Source of the DNA: Atherix ibis
Taxonomy: Eukaryota > Arthropoda > Insecta > Diptera > Athericidae
Length of the DNA stretch: 64,000 nt
Assembly: GCA_958298945.1 (NCBI GenBank)
Contig: OY282605.1
Span: 113,642,267-113,706,266, forward strand
Direction: 5' to 3'
Positions within the stretch are counted from its first letter, which is position 1, and the number at the start of each line of letters is the position of its first letter. Position numbers and translations under genes: made by a program. This document shows positions 25,482 through 37,060 of this stretch, piece by piece. The notes beneath the pieces were generated by a model. It worked only from the letters and a program-made list of their open reading frames with translations, was not told the origin of the DNA and searched no databases.

Positions 25482-26365
25482 AGTCTGTTCAAAAAGTATC
25501 GCGAATTTTGTGTTTTTTCAAAAATTATTTATTTATTCATGAATATCTATTTTGTCCCCTTTAAATTAATCCCCACCAGATATTATACACTTGTGCTAAC
25601 GTTTTTTCCAATCCTCGAAGCACTTCAAAAAATCATTTTTTGTGATCTTGTTCAGCTCCTCCTTCGATGCCGTCTTTATCTCCTCAATCGTAGCGTAGCG
25701 TCGTCCTTTCATGGGGCTCTTCAGTTTCGGGAACAAGAAAAAGTCTCAGAGGCCAGATCTGGGGAAAACGGTGGCTGCGGCATTATTTGTGTGTTGTTTT
25801 TGGCCAAAAATGGCAAGAGTCAATTTTTGTTCTTCCACAAATCCGAGCGTTTCTGGAGGATTTCTTCACGCAACTTGCGCATAACTTACAGGTAATATTC
25901 CTTATTGACCGTTTTACCCTGTGGCAAGATCTCACGATGCACCACGCCCCTGCAATCGAAGAAAACTGTAAGCAAAACCTTCACATTCGACCGAACTTGA
26001 CGCTTTTCGTCGTTCACATCTTCTCGGCCTTCTGAGAAAAATTTGTACCACCGGTAAACATTGCTTCGGTCCAAGGTAGCTTCGCCATATGCCACAGTTA
26101 ATATTCGGAATGCGTGCAAACAATTAATTTTGTTTTTTACACAAAATTTGATACAGATTCTTTGATCCATTTTTTGGAATGGGCAAAAATCAAAGACGAG
26201 CCAAAACACGTGCAAGAAAAGCAGCTGTCAAAAATTACCTGAATATTAAAAATGGCCGAACTTATCGGCATAAGTGAAAGACATGAGTACCAACATAACG
26301 CCATAAAAAATCGAAAATCGAATACACGTAACCCAAAATTTGCGATACAGTTTGAACAGACCTCG
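25482..26365 (-). mobile_element. mariner deletion derivative (copy A), same family as 51600-52571
   Basis: The left end (about 25482, AGTCTGTTCAAAAAGTATCGCG) and right end (26345-26365, ending TTTGAACAGACCTCG then TA) are inverted copies of the family termini. The outer left bases are decayed. The first few hundred bases inside the left end are nearly identical to copy B. The transposase is on the minus strand. The element sits inside an older mariner whose halves flank it. Confidence 0.88.
25540..26170 (-). pseudogene. mariner transposase remnant, copy A (HTH kept, centre deleted)
   Basis: The start is the Met of MDQRICIKFCVKNKI (26170). An HTH region follows (AFRILTVAYGEATL, RSNVYRWYKFFSEGREDVNDE), then an abrupt jump to RQVRSNVKVLLTVFFDCRGVVH and LPQGKTVNKEYYL. 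The linker and the first catalytic Asp are deleted (about 100 residues judged from copy B). The C-terminal catalytic part continues to about 25540 in other frames. Copy A and copy B therefore carry different deletions of one ancestor; neither can be active. Confidence 0.9.
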
Positions 26366-26459
26366 TATCAAAAACTGACGAAAATATTGAACGAATGAGG
26401 AGGACCTTTGTAAGGTTGGTTAACTATAAAGCTGATGAGTAGTAAGTTCATTTTCGCAC

Positions 26460-27240
26460 TTGTGCTGTTGGAAAAGTCCTTACAGATCTTGATATACATA
26501 AAACCGGTGGTTTAGATGCTATATACTTCTGCGTAAGCTCTTCCACCTATCCTTCTATTCTAGAATTTGTCCGCAAAGACGGAAAACAGCATTCGTTCAC
26601 ACAATTACCAAGAAAAGGCGAGTCCTCATATCCTAACCCATATTACCAAGTCATTGTACTAAAATCCCATCTTTCTAAGATCATGAAAACACTGGTAAAT
26701 TATCAGTTGATAATATATCTTGAATCGAGAAAGCTGCTGAGTATGGTTTCCGTAGCAATAGATCCACTGGCGATTTGATGGCATATCCAGCCGAACAGTG
26801 GAACCACCCTCTCCATGCTACTATTGCCTCCTCAAATGGATTGGAAACTACCTTTCGAACTGTTCAAGACAAATTGTTTTGAATGACTTCAATTCTGCAG
26901 CCCACCAAATATATGCTGTTACACCCCAGGGTTCGATTCCATCTCCGAAACCTTTTCTAATTTTCCTAAATGATCTCTTATCTTTTACTTTTAATTCAAT
27001 CCACTCTTGACAGTTTTGCAAACTCGTTTCCTGGTTCACATCAGTACCTCTTTGGTCAACAACATAGCATGTTCAACTCATTAAATTCCGACATAGACAG
27101 TATATTACAATGGGACTCGAAGGACAGTGTGGAATTTAATACTTCCAAACCGAAATCTTCAGCCATTACCCAAGCTGGAATACAACTCCCATGTATGTTC
27201 AGGCGATTCTAAAACGTCATTGCACTTACTAGATTGGATA
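26460..27240 (+). pseudogene. Non-LTR retrotransposon reverse transcriptase fragment (CR1/jockey-like)
   Basis: Plus-strand translation across frames shows L(T)DLDIHKTGGLDAI (26480-26530), RKGESSYPNPYY, a VLKSHLSKIMKTLVNYQL block (26650-26710), ESRKLLS, a degraded FRSNRSTGDL block (26745-26780), then KWIGNYLSNCSRQIVLND and the RT motif VTPQGSIPSPKPFLIFLNDL (26910-26975). After a frameshift come words like the FADD region and SLNSDIDSILQWDSKDSVEFN (27080-27140). The order matches the fingers-to-palm region of LINE reverse transcriptases. It has frameshifts and stops, no endonuclease region and no poly(A) tail. Confidence 0.85.
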
Positions 27241-27389
27241 CAAAATCAAGCAATGTAATTAATAGAAGACAAACGGATAAGGAGTCATTGGAGTCACTGA
27301 AGCACCGACGTAATGTCTCTCGCACTTTGACCATTCTATGGTCCTCACAATCGATCTATTGAGCAAGCAATTCAAGTCATAGTAACAAA

Positions 27390-28115
27390 ATTTCACAACA
27401 ATTTGATGCTATTGGACATCAAACCACCGCCAACCGATGAAGACATTGCTTCCGTAGCGTCCAGTGTTGGTGAAGACCGCGATTTGTCCATGCGTCAGCG
27501 TTCGCAACAATTGGGATTGTGTTACTCGACTATGTGGAAGATTTTACGTTATGATCTTAGTCAGAAAGCGTATAAAATACAGCTCGTGTATGAAACTGAA
27601 GCCGAACGACCTACCAAAGAGTCGAATTTTCGGTGAGTGGGCCTTAGAACAACTTCAGGAAAATCCGTTTTTTACCCAAAATTTTATTCAGCGACTAAGC
27701 AAAATTGTCGCATTTGGTCTGATGAACAACCACAGGTCAAACAAGAACTGCCATTGCACCCAGAAAAATGCACGGTTCGTATTTCTTTAAAGATGGCGCT
27801 GGCCCCAAAGTTACCGTCAATGGCGACCACTATTGCTCGATGATTTCGAACTTTTTTTTTCTCACAAAATGAAAGAAATGCATCCGGTCTGAGAGACATA
27901 TTGAGAGATGAGTTCGGTCCGGTGAGTTGGCTGACCTTGATCGTGTGATTTGACGCCCCTAGACTATTTCACTCGCCTAAACCGAAAAACAAGCGTCACT
28001 TGCAGCCTAAGAAGATAATATTACACGTATTATTAGTGAGGTACCAGCCGAGACATTATTACTCGAAAAAGTGGTTCAAAATTGGACCTCTCGCAGTGAT
28101 CACTTAAAACGTAAT
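27390..28115 (+). pseudogene. Tc1/mariner transposase remnant of the rosa-like (DD41D-type) group
   Basis: N-terminal region: DEDIASVASSVGEDRDLSMRQ then RSQQLGLCYSTMWKILR (HTH, 27500-27550) and AYKIQLVYE. Frame changes follow with LKPNDLPKSRIFGEWAL, NCRIWSDEQPQV, PLHPEKCTV, and after a deletion LTPLDYF (27950s) and KVVQNWTSRSDHL (28065-28105). RSQQLGLSYTTMWRIL-type HTH, NCRIWS and DLTPLDYF are hallmarks of this group. The first and second catalytic Asp regions are lost. It abuts the LINE fragment upstream. Confidence 0.85.
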
Positions 28116-30734
28116 CATAATAAATATTTATATAAAATAATTTATAGAAAAATAAATAAATAAAAATTGTAGAAACTTTTGTAAATTTGTTTGTATTTAT
28201 TTGAAAATTTGAAAAACCAAACACTTAAGAAATCACCCGTTAATAATGACGAATAATTACAAGACTTAATCAAGCTATGCATCCTGTCGACGGGTTTAAA
28301 AAAAAAATCTCAAAAACACCGTTCCTATTCTTATCAGCAGAGGAAGGTGCTACTGGAAAATTTCACTTCTCTAAAGTATTTACCTAAAACAGTTATTTAA
28401 AAACTACTACACCAAAAGCACATGCAAAAACTCCTCATTTACTCCTTTTTCTTCATCAACTTTACACCACCTTTTTTACGATAACTTTCCCTTTTCCACT
28501 TTCTTTTCCCTGTCATATTTCTTTGTCTCAAGTGTTTGGTATTTAATTTTCATAATCGGCATAACAAAAAAAAACCATCAAATTAATATAATAAAAATTC
28601 CACAAAAAATCCACTGTTGTTCACCTGGAATCGAGCTACCGTTTTAAATTGTCCAAGAATGCATTACACCATAAATCAAATAACACCAAAGCGCATCATA
28701 CCACAAGAGCTGCGCTCGTTTTGATAACGTCGACTGTATTAGGCACTTGGTTCCGGTAACAAGGGTGGAGGGGCTTTTCCATCCCCCCCCCCACACACAA
28801 ACTGGAGCCTTTTGCAAACCATATAACCTTTGTTGTATTGAAATGTGCAGCCAGTAAGCGGGAGGGAATTATAAAGCAAACACAACACCAAAAGTGGGTG
28901 GAGTGTAAGAGGAGTGGTTGGCTGATTTGACTTGCACTTCGAAAAAAATCGAAAAGGAAATTGAGGAGTGAGAGAAGAGCGCTAACTGTTCTAAGTGAAG
29001 TAAGCTCAATCCACAACCAACTACGATCACTTCCTTCCCTCTCATATGCATTGGCAGTGTTTGCATTCCTTCCGGGACTCTCTTTTGTTTTGTTTTTTTA
29101 GTTATCATTGACAATTTTTTTTTCTAAATTTCTCCCGATAAATTCTCATTTTTTTTTCAGTAATTGAACATGAGAAAAAGTCGAATGCTATTTGAAAGAA
29201 AAAGAGACGGAAATAATTTCTCAATTAAAAGCAACTATTTTATCTGCTTATGCTCATGAATGACCAAGTATTTACGGTGTATTTGGGTGTGGGTGTGTTT
29301 TATTTTTTGGTTTTAATATTTTTTTTAATTTTCGGTTAGTTTTTACTCAATTTACTTGGTCAGAAATCGATTTTTGCCCTATTTTTTTTTATAATTTCTA
29401 CTTATTTTTTTTTTTTTTGCTTCTATTTTTTTCTTATAGGTACAAAATACGACAATCCCCCTAAAATTTAACTTAAAACAATACGAAACATTTATTGGAT
29501 GAGGGGTTTGTTATTATTTTTGTACTTTTACCCTTATTTTCGGTTTATTTTTTTCCCATTTTCTTTCTCACTTTAGCTTATTTCATTAGTAAAGGTGGTT
29601 TGTATTGAAGGAATTTCAGAATGTTGATTGTTAGCGGGAAGGGAAACGGGGAAATGAAAATTAAAAACAATAGAGAAAAGAGAAAAAGCAAAATACCCTG
29701 TCTAGAATCCACCCTCGTCGATAGTATTTAGTGGTGGTTGGTCAAAATAAAAGCGCAATCGAACCAAATGCGGAATTGTAGTGCTAATTTTTTTCTGTTT
29801 TGTCTTTCTACCTTTTTCTTTTATTGTCCTACTCTACATTTTCGGTTATTTTCATTTTTTTTTATTGATAATCAATGGCAAGGAAATTTTCTACCCTCTA
29901 ACTTTTATGCTTTTTTGTAAAATTGTTTTTTAAATTTTTTTGTTTTAAATAATTTTCTTTGTTGGTTTTTTTGGCAAAATATTTACAATATTGCATTTGA
30001 GTGCACGTTTATCGAAAAGATTATTTTGCTAACCGACAGAACACGACGATTTTCCAGATGATTTGCTCCAATCGATCATCTCACAAATGTTCGAACGAGA
30101 TTTTGCCTTTATCTTAGCTATAAGTGTAGAGAGTCGTTCGTAGATGGCTGTAAGGAGCAAAAACGATTTCAACAGAAATTATACCTGTTGAAAGTGGGGA
30201 CGATCAATAGCCGATCAATTGATGGACCGTGAACGTATCGTTATTGACAGTGTACCAAACAGAAGGTGTTAGACGGACTGATGGGATTGAAACTGGTCGG
30301 AATACTCCTTTGCATGGAGGATTTGGCAAAAATTTCAACGATTCTTTGCGCTAAAATATGAACAATACTGGACAGAAAACTTTAATAGATGAAATATTTT
30401 GACGCCAACATGTAATCGGATATACAATACTTTAGGAGCTGTGGAAACGTTCTATTTTTCTTATTTTTTTTTTTTGTTAATTTTTTGAATCCTTCTGCAA
30501 TAGTCAGCAAGTACATAAAAATATCATAGCATAAGAAAAATTTGTATAAATGTCCCTAAATAGATAAATCCAAAATAATTTTTATCAAAATTCCATTTCG
30601 AATGCCGTCGCCTTTATGAACTTTTGTTTGCTTATAGCGCTGGACTGTCTTTTTACTAGCAATAATATTTTGGAACTAAAATTTTTTACACTTATTTTTA
30701 TTTCAATTTTAATATAAAAAAATATTTTGAGCAT
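28116..30734. other. AT-rich sequence; unique island at 28600-29100
   Basis: 28600-29100 is more GC-rich with a 10-base C run (28783-28792); minus-strand frames of 106 and 81 codons there have no domain. 29995-30420 is also unique and complex but unassigned. The rest consists of T-rich tracts. Confidence 0.4.
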
Positions 30735-31370
30735 TGACAAAATAATTCAATGAGAATCGTACCAATCAAAAAGGCTATCCATTTTTAAGTTTGGAAAGTA
30801 AAAATCCAAAAAGGATACTTTAAATTAAGACTTTTAAAAATATTTTATTAAATTCAATTACTTAAATTTTGCCATTATAAAATCATTTAAAAAATTTTCC
30901 CACAAAAAATGCGTATCAGTTACGAATTTTTTGAGGTAATTTTTGATAAATTTTGTACGTTTTTTTTACACTTTTCGGACTGTTTTTGAGTCATTATTTT
31001 ACAAAAGTTGGCTTTGCAATGTTCTTAACTTTAAAAATTATTAATATAAATATAATTTTTATATGGCTTTAGTTGCAGTAGAATTATTTTTTTTTATAAA
31101 TTGATTGTAAGCTTCTAGATGGTGCCAATCAAAAAGGTTATCCATTTTATAGTTTGGAAAATAAAATTCTCAAAAGTATACTTAAAATTTAGATTTTTAA
31201 AAAAATTTTATTTTTTTGTATTACCAAAATTTTGCCATTATAAAATTGCTTACACATGCTTACAAATTATGAATTTTTCAAGGTAATTTTTGATAGATTT
31301 TTTATGTTTTTTTAAATATTGCAGATGTATTTCGGTCATTATTTAACGAAAGCTGGCTTTTTAGTGCTTT
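30735..31370. repeat. Direct duplication of the long terminal repeat of the DD41D-type element
   Basis: 30735-31030 and 31105-31370 are two related copies in the same orientation: CCAATCAAAAAGGCTATCCATTTTT/CCAATCAAAAAGGTTATCCATTTTA, TTTTGCCATTATAAAAT, GAGGTAATTTTTGATA/CAAGGTAATTTTTGATA, and TCATTATTTTACAAAAG/TCATTATTTAACGAAAG. The TATCCATTTT...TTTGCCATT words are those of the terminal repeats at 50.6 and 53.9 kb. A minus-strand transposase fragment of the same group lies just beyond (31455-31690), so these are probably its left end, duplicated. Confidence 0.7.
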
Positions 31371-31454
31371 ACTAAAACAAATCTACCGGCGTATAATCGC
31401 ATTATATTAAAAGTCAACTGATATCAGCAAATCTGGAACAAATCCAAAATTTTT

Positions 31455-31690
31455 CGTGTTTTGTGACTTGTGGCACCATGTGGTTTTTGAAACCACATAT
31501 GGTACGAACTAAAAGTTTTAAGTTAAGGGCAGAAAAAATCCCTCAGAGAAGACTACTCTTCTCAATTTTCAAAGAAATGATACCTTTAGACCGAAATGCA
31601 CATCAGACAGTCATTTTTCTTGAATACAATGTCGTTTGTAGGTTTTTCAAGCGAAAAATGAGCCTCATCGTGGCAGAATTTTTTTTAAAT
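31455..31690 (-). pseudogene. DD41D-type transposase fragment
   Basis: The minus strand reads HDEAHFSLEKP near 31645-31690 (the SDEAHF block around the first catalytic Asp) and MWFQKPHGATSHK near 31465-31495 (the WFQQDGATCHT block of the second Asp, with Asp lost). The roughly 120 residues normally between them are mostly deleted. The plus-strand 85-codon ORF here is an antisense shadow. Confidence 0.68.
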
Positions 31691-31699
31691 TCTAAAAAC

Positions 31700-32529
31700 C
31701 ATTTTATAAAAAGTCTTTAAAATTTCAATGAATTTTTTTTATTGACAAAAAAATCTATAATATTAAATATCAAACTTTAAACTTAAGAAATAGTAAAATT
31801 TAACGATGTACTTTCCCAGGCATAAAATGAATATATTCAAAACACAAAAAATTATAATTTATCAAAAGAAAAAATATTGATTTTAAATTGATTTTTTTCT
31901 TCGAAAGGAAAGTATTTATTTTAAATTAAAAAAAAAATATGCTCTAAATTTTTAAAAAAAATTTGTTGTTCATTTTTTTATTTAGAAAAAACATATTTCA
32001 ATCAACTAATAATGTGCACCTCCTCTTATTAAAGTAATTTTTTTTATTAATCAACTCATAAAAGTCACACCCTTTAAAGTGTACAAAGAATTTTGCCTAA
32101 TTAGGAAAGCGCCCATAATGCTACAAAAAGAAAAATTACAAACTCCCACACTCCTTTGTGATATTTAAAATAATTTTATATATAAATTTTTTTCTATTGT
32201 AACTAAAAGGAGAAAAAAAACGTGCACAGAAAATGAACGCAAAAATTTTGCCCTCTCCCTAAAATTTTATTCAAATTTTTTTCGATTTCAATTTAAAATA
32301 CCAAAAGAAAAAAAAGGTAAAAGAAAAATTAATACCTTTTTCTGTTTTGAGAAAATATCTCCGAAAAAGCTACAGAAAAAAAGTAAACCTATTAAAAAAA
32401 AATTAACCAATTTTAAAGAAAAATCCAGTTTTAGACAAAACATAAAAATACTCAACGACTAAATTGGATTTAACTAAATATTAAATATTAAATATTATTA
32501 AACAATAAAACCAAATAGAAAAAGGCGAT
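31700..32529. other. AT-rich sequence, nothing recognised
   Basis: The right terminal repeat of the element at 30735-31690 would be expected here but is too decayed to identify. Confidence 0.4.
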
Positions 32530-32945
32530 TTTATTGACAATTAACGGAGTTCAAATTTTTGCGGCAAACTTAATTCGAATCGAAATAACGAAAATATTAG
32601 TTCGAAACGGCGTCGCATTGTCGCGAGATATTCACTCGTTCTCACAATCGGCGGCATCTGATTGGTTTCGAATCGCGGAATTTGAAATCGAATCGAGCGA
32701 GACTCGATCCAAGTGTGTGCGCGCTGATACACATTATCGCTTTGATAAATTCGAACATTTGACGTTATCAATGGTAAGAAAAGGACAGGTGAAAAAAAAA
32801 CAACTCGAAACTATTTGTTATTTCGTAGCAGGAAAGAGAAGGGGTGAGAAAAATATGTGCATAAAATCTCGATTCCAAATCGATGATAATTTTATGCAAA
32901 TTGCATTTATGGAAAATTTATGCTTCGCACACATTATTTAAATAC
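32530..32945. promoter_or_regulatory. CpG-containing unique island, candidate enhancer or exon
   Basis: The segment is rich in TCGAAT/ATTCGA words (for example GTTCGAAACGGCGTCGCATTGTCGCGAG) and includes ATGCAAATTGCAT at 32895. A 135-codon plus-strand frame (32534-32941) spans it, but the translation shows no domain and the repeated TCGAA words make open frames likely. TCAATGGTAAGAAAA at 32768 resembles a splice donor. Flanks are pure AT-rich DNA. Confidence 0.35.
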
Positions 32946-34169
32946 ACATAAATATATATTAAATCGAAATGTTTCTTCTTTTTGGTCCGATAAATATATA
33001 CGAATAATAATCTATTTTTACCGTTCATTTCATTCATAATAACGGACTTTTATCAAATGACTCTTCCCATACGAAGTAAAAATCTTTCCGACTATTTTTC
33101 GTTCTGTTAAATAAAATATTTTAAATTAGAAAAGAAAAAAATTTACTAAAATGTTTAATTTAATTTTTATATTTTCAAAATTTAGTTTATTATGAATTTT
33201 AATAATATTTTATTGATTTCTTTTATCTCTTCAAATATTCATGATCATAATCCTATTAAAAAAAAGAAAATTTATCTAATTCGATCAAGAATAATATTTT
33301 TTTTTAAAAAAAGAAAAGAAGAACACGAACCGCAAAAAGTGCCATTTAAAATTGATATAATTTTTCTAGTATTTTATGAATTATTGCTTTTTTTTATTTT
33401 TGGTTATTTTTGTTGTTGTTATTATTGAAGAAATTCAAATATTCTCAATTAAATTAAGACAAATAGTTTTTTTTATATTAACAAATAATACCATAAATGA
33501 GTATATAAATAAATGGGAAAAAATAAATCACAATAAATAAAGTTGTTTTCTTTCTTTTGAATAATTAGAAATTTGTCAACAAATAAAAGGCAATACTTTT
33601 AAGGGGCGGTGCTTCTAGGGGAATGGTGGTATGTCAGAGAAATGAGAGCACTAAGAAAGGGTGGAGACCAATATTTCAAAACGAACACAGAAAACCTTCT
33701 TTACTGGCCAAGCTTTATTTTTTCAAATTTAATTTATAATAAATTAACTATAAAATTTTTTTAAAGTAATAATAGGACATTATTTGCCTTATTTTTTTTT
33801 ATTTTAATAAAAATAAAAAAAAAGAGTATTTTGATAGTTAGAAGAAAAATTCGAAAAAAAAACTATTAAAAAAAAAGAATTTTAAGGAATAATTTTTTTT
33901 GTTTAAAATAAATTAAATATAAAAAGTTTTAAAAGTAAAAGTTTGTTTTTCTTCTTTTTATAGTAAATACAATTCGTTAATTTTGCCTTATTTTGAATAA
34001 GAATTTTTTAAATATTTTTTTTTTGTAGAAAAAACAGATTTTAAATAAATTTTTTTTACTTGAATTTTTTTTTAAATAATTTTTTTATTTAAAGCAAAAG
34101 TATTTATTATATTATTTTTTATTATGGATTTATTTGCGGAGGGGAAAGGGGGTTTTTTGGTATGGTAAA
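32946..34169. other. AT-rich sequence, nothing recognised
   Basis: A short complex stretch at 33590-33720 (AAGGGGCGGTGCTTCTAGG) is unassigned. Frames are low-complexity. Confidence 0.4.
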
Positions 34170-37060
34170 AATGTATTTTTGTATTTTCTGTTTAGATTCT
34201 AATTGTGATGTTTCTAATTTCCTTTTGGATTTATGAGAATAATTTTTTTTTTGTTATTGTGAATAATTTTACAAAAATATTTTTTAGAGGTTTTTGTCAT
34301 TTTTAGTGTATACTTTCCTGATTCTGATACTTTTTTTTTGTTCTTTTAGATTTTTCAGATTCGAATAATTTAAGAAGAACTTTTGGCCTATCCAAAACTT
34401 GGGCTCTGGTGCAAAAATGTGTTTTTTTTTTTAAAACTCAGCTTCATACATATGCCCCCGCATGAGTTTTTTGTTTTCTTCAAAGTTAAAATCCTAGAAA
34501 AAATTCAACTTTGGTGAAAACCAAAAAAGCGATCCTAAAAAACAATTCGAAGAACGATCTAAGCGCCATACTAAAAAGTATCTTTAAGATCCGTCTGCCA
34601 TTTTGGGTGGAATATTTTTCAGTTTTTTTTGTTTCTGATTGATTTGTTTTTACATAGCAACATAATATTTTCTATAATTGTGAATACTTTTTGTTTTCTG
34701 AAACAATTTTTTCTCATTTTCTTCTCAAAACATTCATTTTCTATTCGATATTTTTTTCCATTTTTATTTGTCAGAATATATTTTTTTTAGTTAGTAAGAA
34801 TATCTCTTTTAATCATTGTGAATATTACATATTGCCTGCAAAATTTTGATATATTTTTTTATGCATTTTTTTTAATGCAATCTTTTAAAATCGATATTTT
34901 TATAATTATTAAATATGAACTTTATTTTTTAATTATTTTTCTTATTGTAAAAATATGTTTTTCATAATTCAAAAATAGCATTTACAACGTACCAAGCCAT
35001 TTTTTTTGGAATATATTTTTCGGATCTTATTTCAAGAATAATTTTTTCTACAATATACACTAAAAATTACTGTTTTTTAGAGACAAATTCCAAAAATTTT
35101 ATTGTATATTATTCCGGATTCTAATTGTGATATTATATCATGTTTTATTTGCCTTTAATATTTAAGGTATTAGTGGCCTGCAAATTTTAATATTTTTATT
35201 TTTTTATTTTTTCAAAATGGCTGCAAATTTTTAAAAGTTAAATTATGAAATGTGAATTATTTTTTTAATTATTTTTACAATTACTATTGTGAAAATATAT
35301 TTCCCCAACGTCTACAACCATTTTCGAATATATTTTTATGATATTATTTTAAGATTTGTTCCTGCTCGATTTGTACAAATAATTTTATTTTAAATGTAAA
35401 AATAAATTGTGTTTTAAGGATTTTTGTCTCAAATCAGTCATTTTTAGTGTATATTTTTTTGGATTCTAATTTTTATAGCATTTCATTTTTTATTCGCCCG
35501 AATACAATTTTTTTAGAAGCAAGAGTATTCTTTCTATAATTATTGTGAATATATTTTTAAGGCCTGCAAATTTTGATGTAAATTTTTTTTATTTTTAAAA
35601 ATGGCTGCGATCTTTTTTTTCGCATATATTTTTTTTTATTATTTTTACTATTGTGAAATAATTGTTTCCCCAACTTTTGGAGCCATTTTCGAATATATTT
35701 TTGTTATATTATTTTAAGAATTTTTCTTATTGTGAATATATTTTTTTAAATTTCTTACTTATTGTGAATATATTGTATTTTTAAGGATTTTTCTCTCAAC
35801 TCATTAATTTTTAGTGTATATTCTTACGGATTCAAATTTTTCATAGCATTTTCTTTTTGATTTATTAGAATAATTTTTGTATACTTTTTAAGAGTCCAGT
35901 TTTTAATCATTGTGAATATATTTTTTATTTTTTTTTATTTCTAATTTTTTTATGGTAATTTTTCTTCCGAGATGCTATAATTTTTATATTATTGTTTAAA
36001 ATAATTTGTATTTAAACTGAAAAGTATTTCTTTACGTAATGTGAATAATTTTTTGTGTCGTCAAAACCGTGGTGCATTTTTGCATGTACTTTTCTGGCTC
36101 ATTTTTTAGTAATTTTTTTTCGGTTTATTTCTAAAACAATTTTTTTTTAAAAGCATTTTTTTTAATAAATTTTTTACTTATTTTGAATAAAATTGTTTCT
36201 TCAAAATATAATTTTTGAATATTTTCTAGCCTTTAGAAGAGTAAATTTTTAAAATTTTATTTATTGTGAATACATTTTTTTTTTAAATTTCTTACTTATT
36301 TTAAATATTATTTTAAGGATTTTTCTGTCAACTCAGTCATTTTTAGTGTATATTTTTGCGGATTCAAATTTTTTAATGCATTTCCTTTTTGATTTATAAG
36401 AATAATTTTCTTATACCTTTTTAATACCTTTTTTAATCATTGTGAACATATTTTTGAATTTTTTAAATTGTAAATTTTGTTATGGTAATTTTTCGTTCGA
36501 GATGCCATAATTTTTAAAAATTTTGGTATATTTTTTTATTTTTGTTTAAAATATGTGAATGATTTTCACATTACGTAATGTGAATGATTTTTTGTGTTGT
36601 CAAAAAATGTTTTCCCAGCAGTGCCGTGCCGAATTTTTTAATGTACTTTTCGGACTTTTCGGATTTTTTAAGTTTCTCTTTTTGTCGTTTTATTTAAAAA
36701 AACAATTTTTTTTTAAGGGAACTATTTTTTTTTAAATTTCTTACTTATTCTGAATAAATTTTTTTTTATCAAAATATCATTTCTGAATATTTTCTAGCTT
36801 TTTGAAGAGATAATTTTTTTAAATTTGTATTTAATAAAATATAATTTTTTAAATAAAAACTATCGTTTTACTATGAATATATTTTTTGTTGGGATATTTT
36901 TCTCTAACCAGACACTTTTGAGTATTTTTTTGGGAGTATAATTTTTTGGCTATTTAAGTTCTTTTTCTTTTTTTGGTATATAAGAATACAGTTTTTTTTT
37001 TGGAAGCAACAATTTTTATTCTCATTGTGAATATAATTTTCCAAATTATTTTCATATTGG
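34170..37060. repeat. Extremely T-rich degenerate tandem array, unit up to about 530-570 bp
   Basis: Landmarks recur in the same order. TTTTTAGTGTATA...GGATTC(A/T)AA occurs near 34300, 35440, 35811, 36341 and, worn, 36910. A GATTTAT(A/T)AGAATAATTTT block occurs near 34230, 35860 and 36395. TCATTGTGAATAT occurs near 34815, 35907 and 36437. TATGGTAATTTTTC(T/G)TTCGAGATG occurs near 35952 and 36481. CGTAATGTGAAT(A/G)ATTTTTTGTGT occurs near 36036 and 36573. The last units repeat at about 530-570 bp; earlier ones are shorter. The plus strand is strongly T-biased throughout. Confidence 0.82.

Larger units (their letters stand above)
25320..26460 (+). pseudogene. Older mariner remnant split by insertion of copy A
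   Basis: Before copy A (25320-25481) plus-strand words match a mariner N-terminus: a TCTGCAAGTTCG stretch, GGAAATATTCCTAATCGAG, a LEGREAV-like stretch (25415-25435) and GGTCAGGAAGACC (a GRP-type linker). Immediately after copy A (26368 on), SKTDENIERMRRTFVRL continues the same linker. The same words in the same order occur at 62780-63000. The junction fits insertion at a TA inside the GRPSTSKTDEN segment. Only the N-terminal half remains. Confidence 0.72.

Noticed and set aside
25886..26035. Plus-strand ORFs over mariner copy A (and likewise 51663-52259 over copy B)
   Set aside because: Antisense shadows of the transposase; the minus strand carries the motifs.
32534..32941. 135-codon plus-strand ORF
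   Set aside because: No domain, built largely of repeated TCGAA words, with no start context or neighbouring exon evidence; kept only as a candidate regulatory island.
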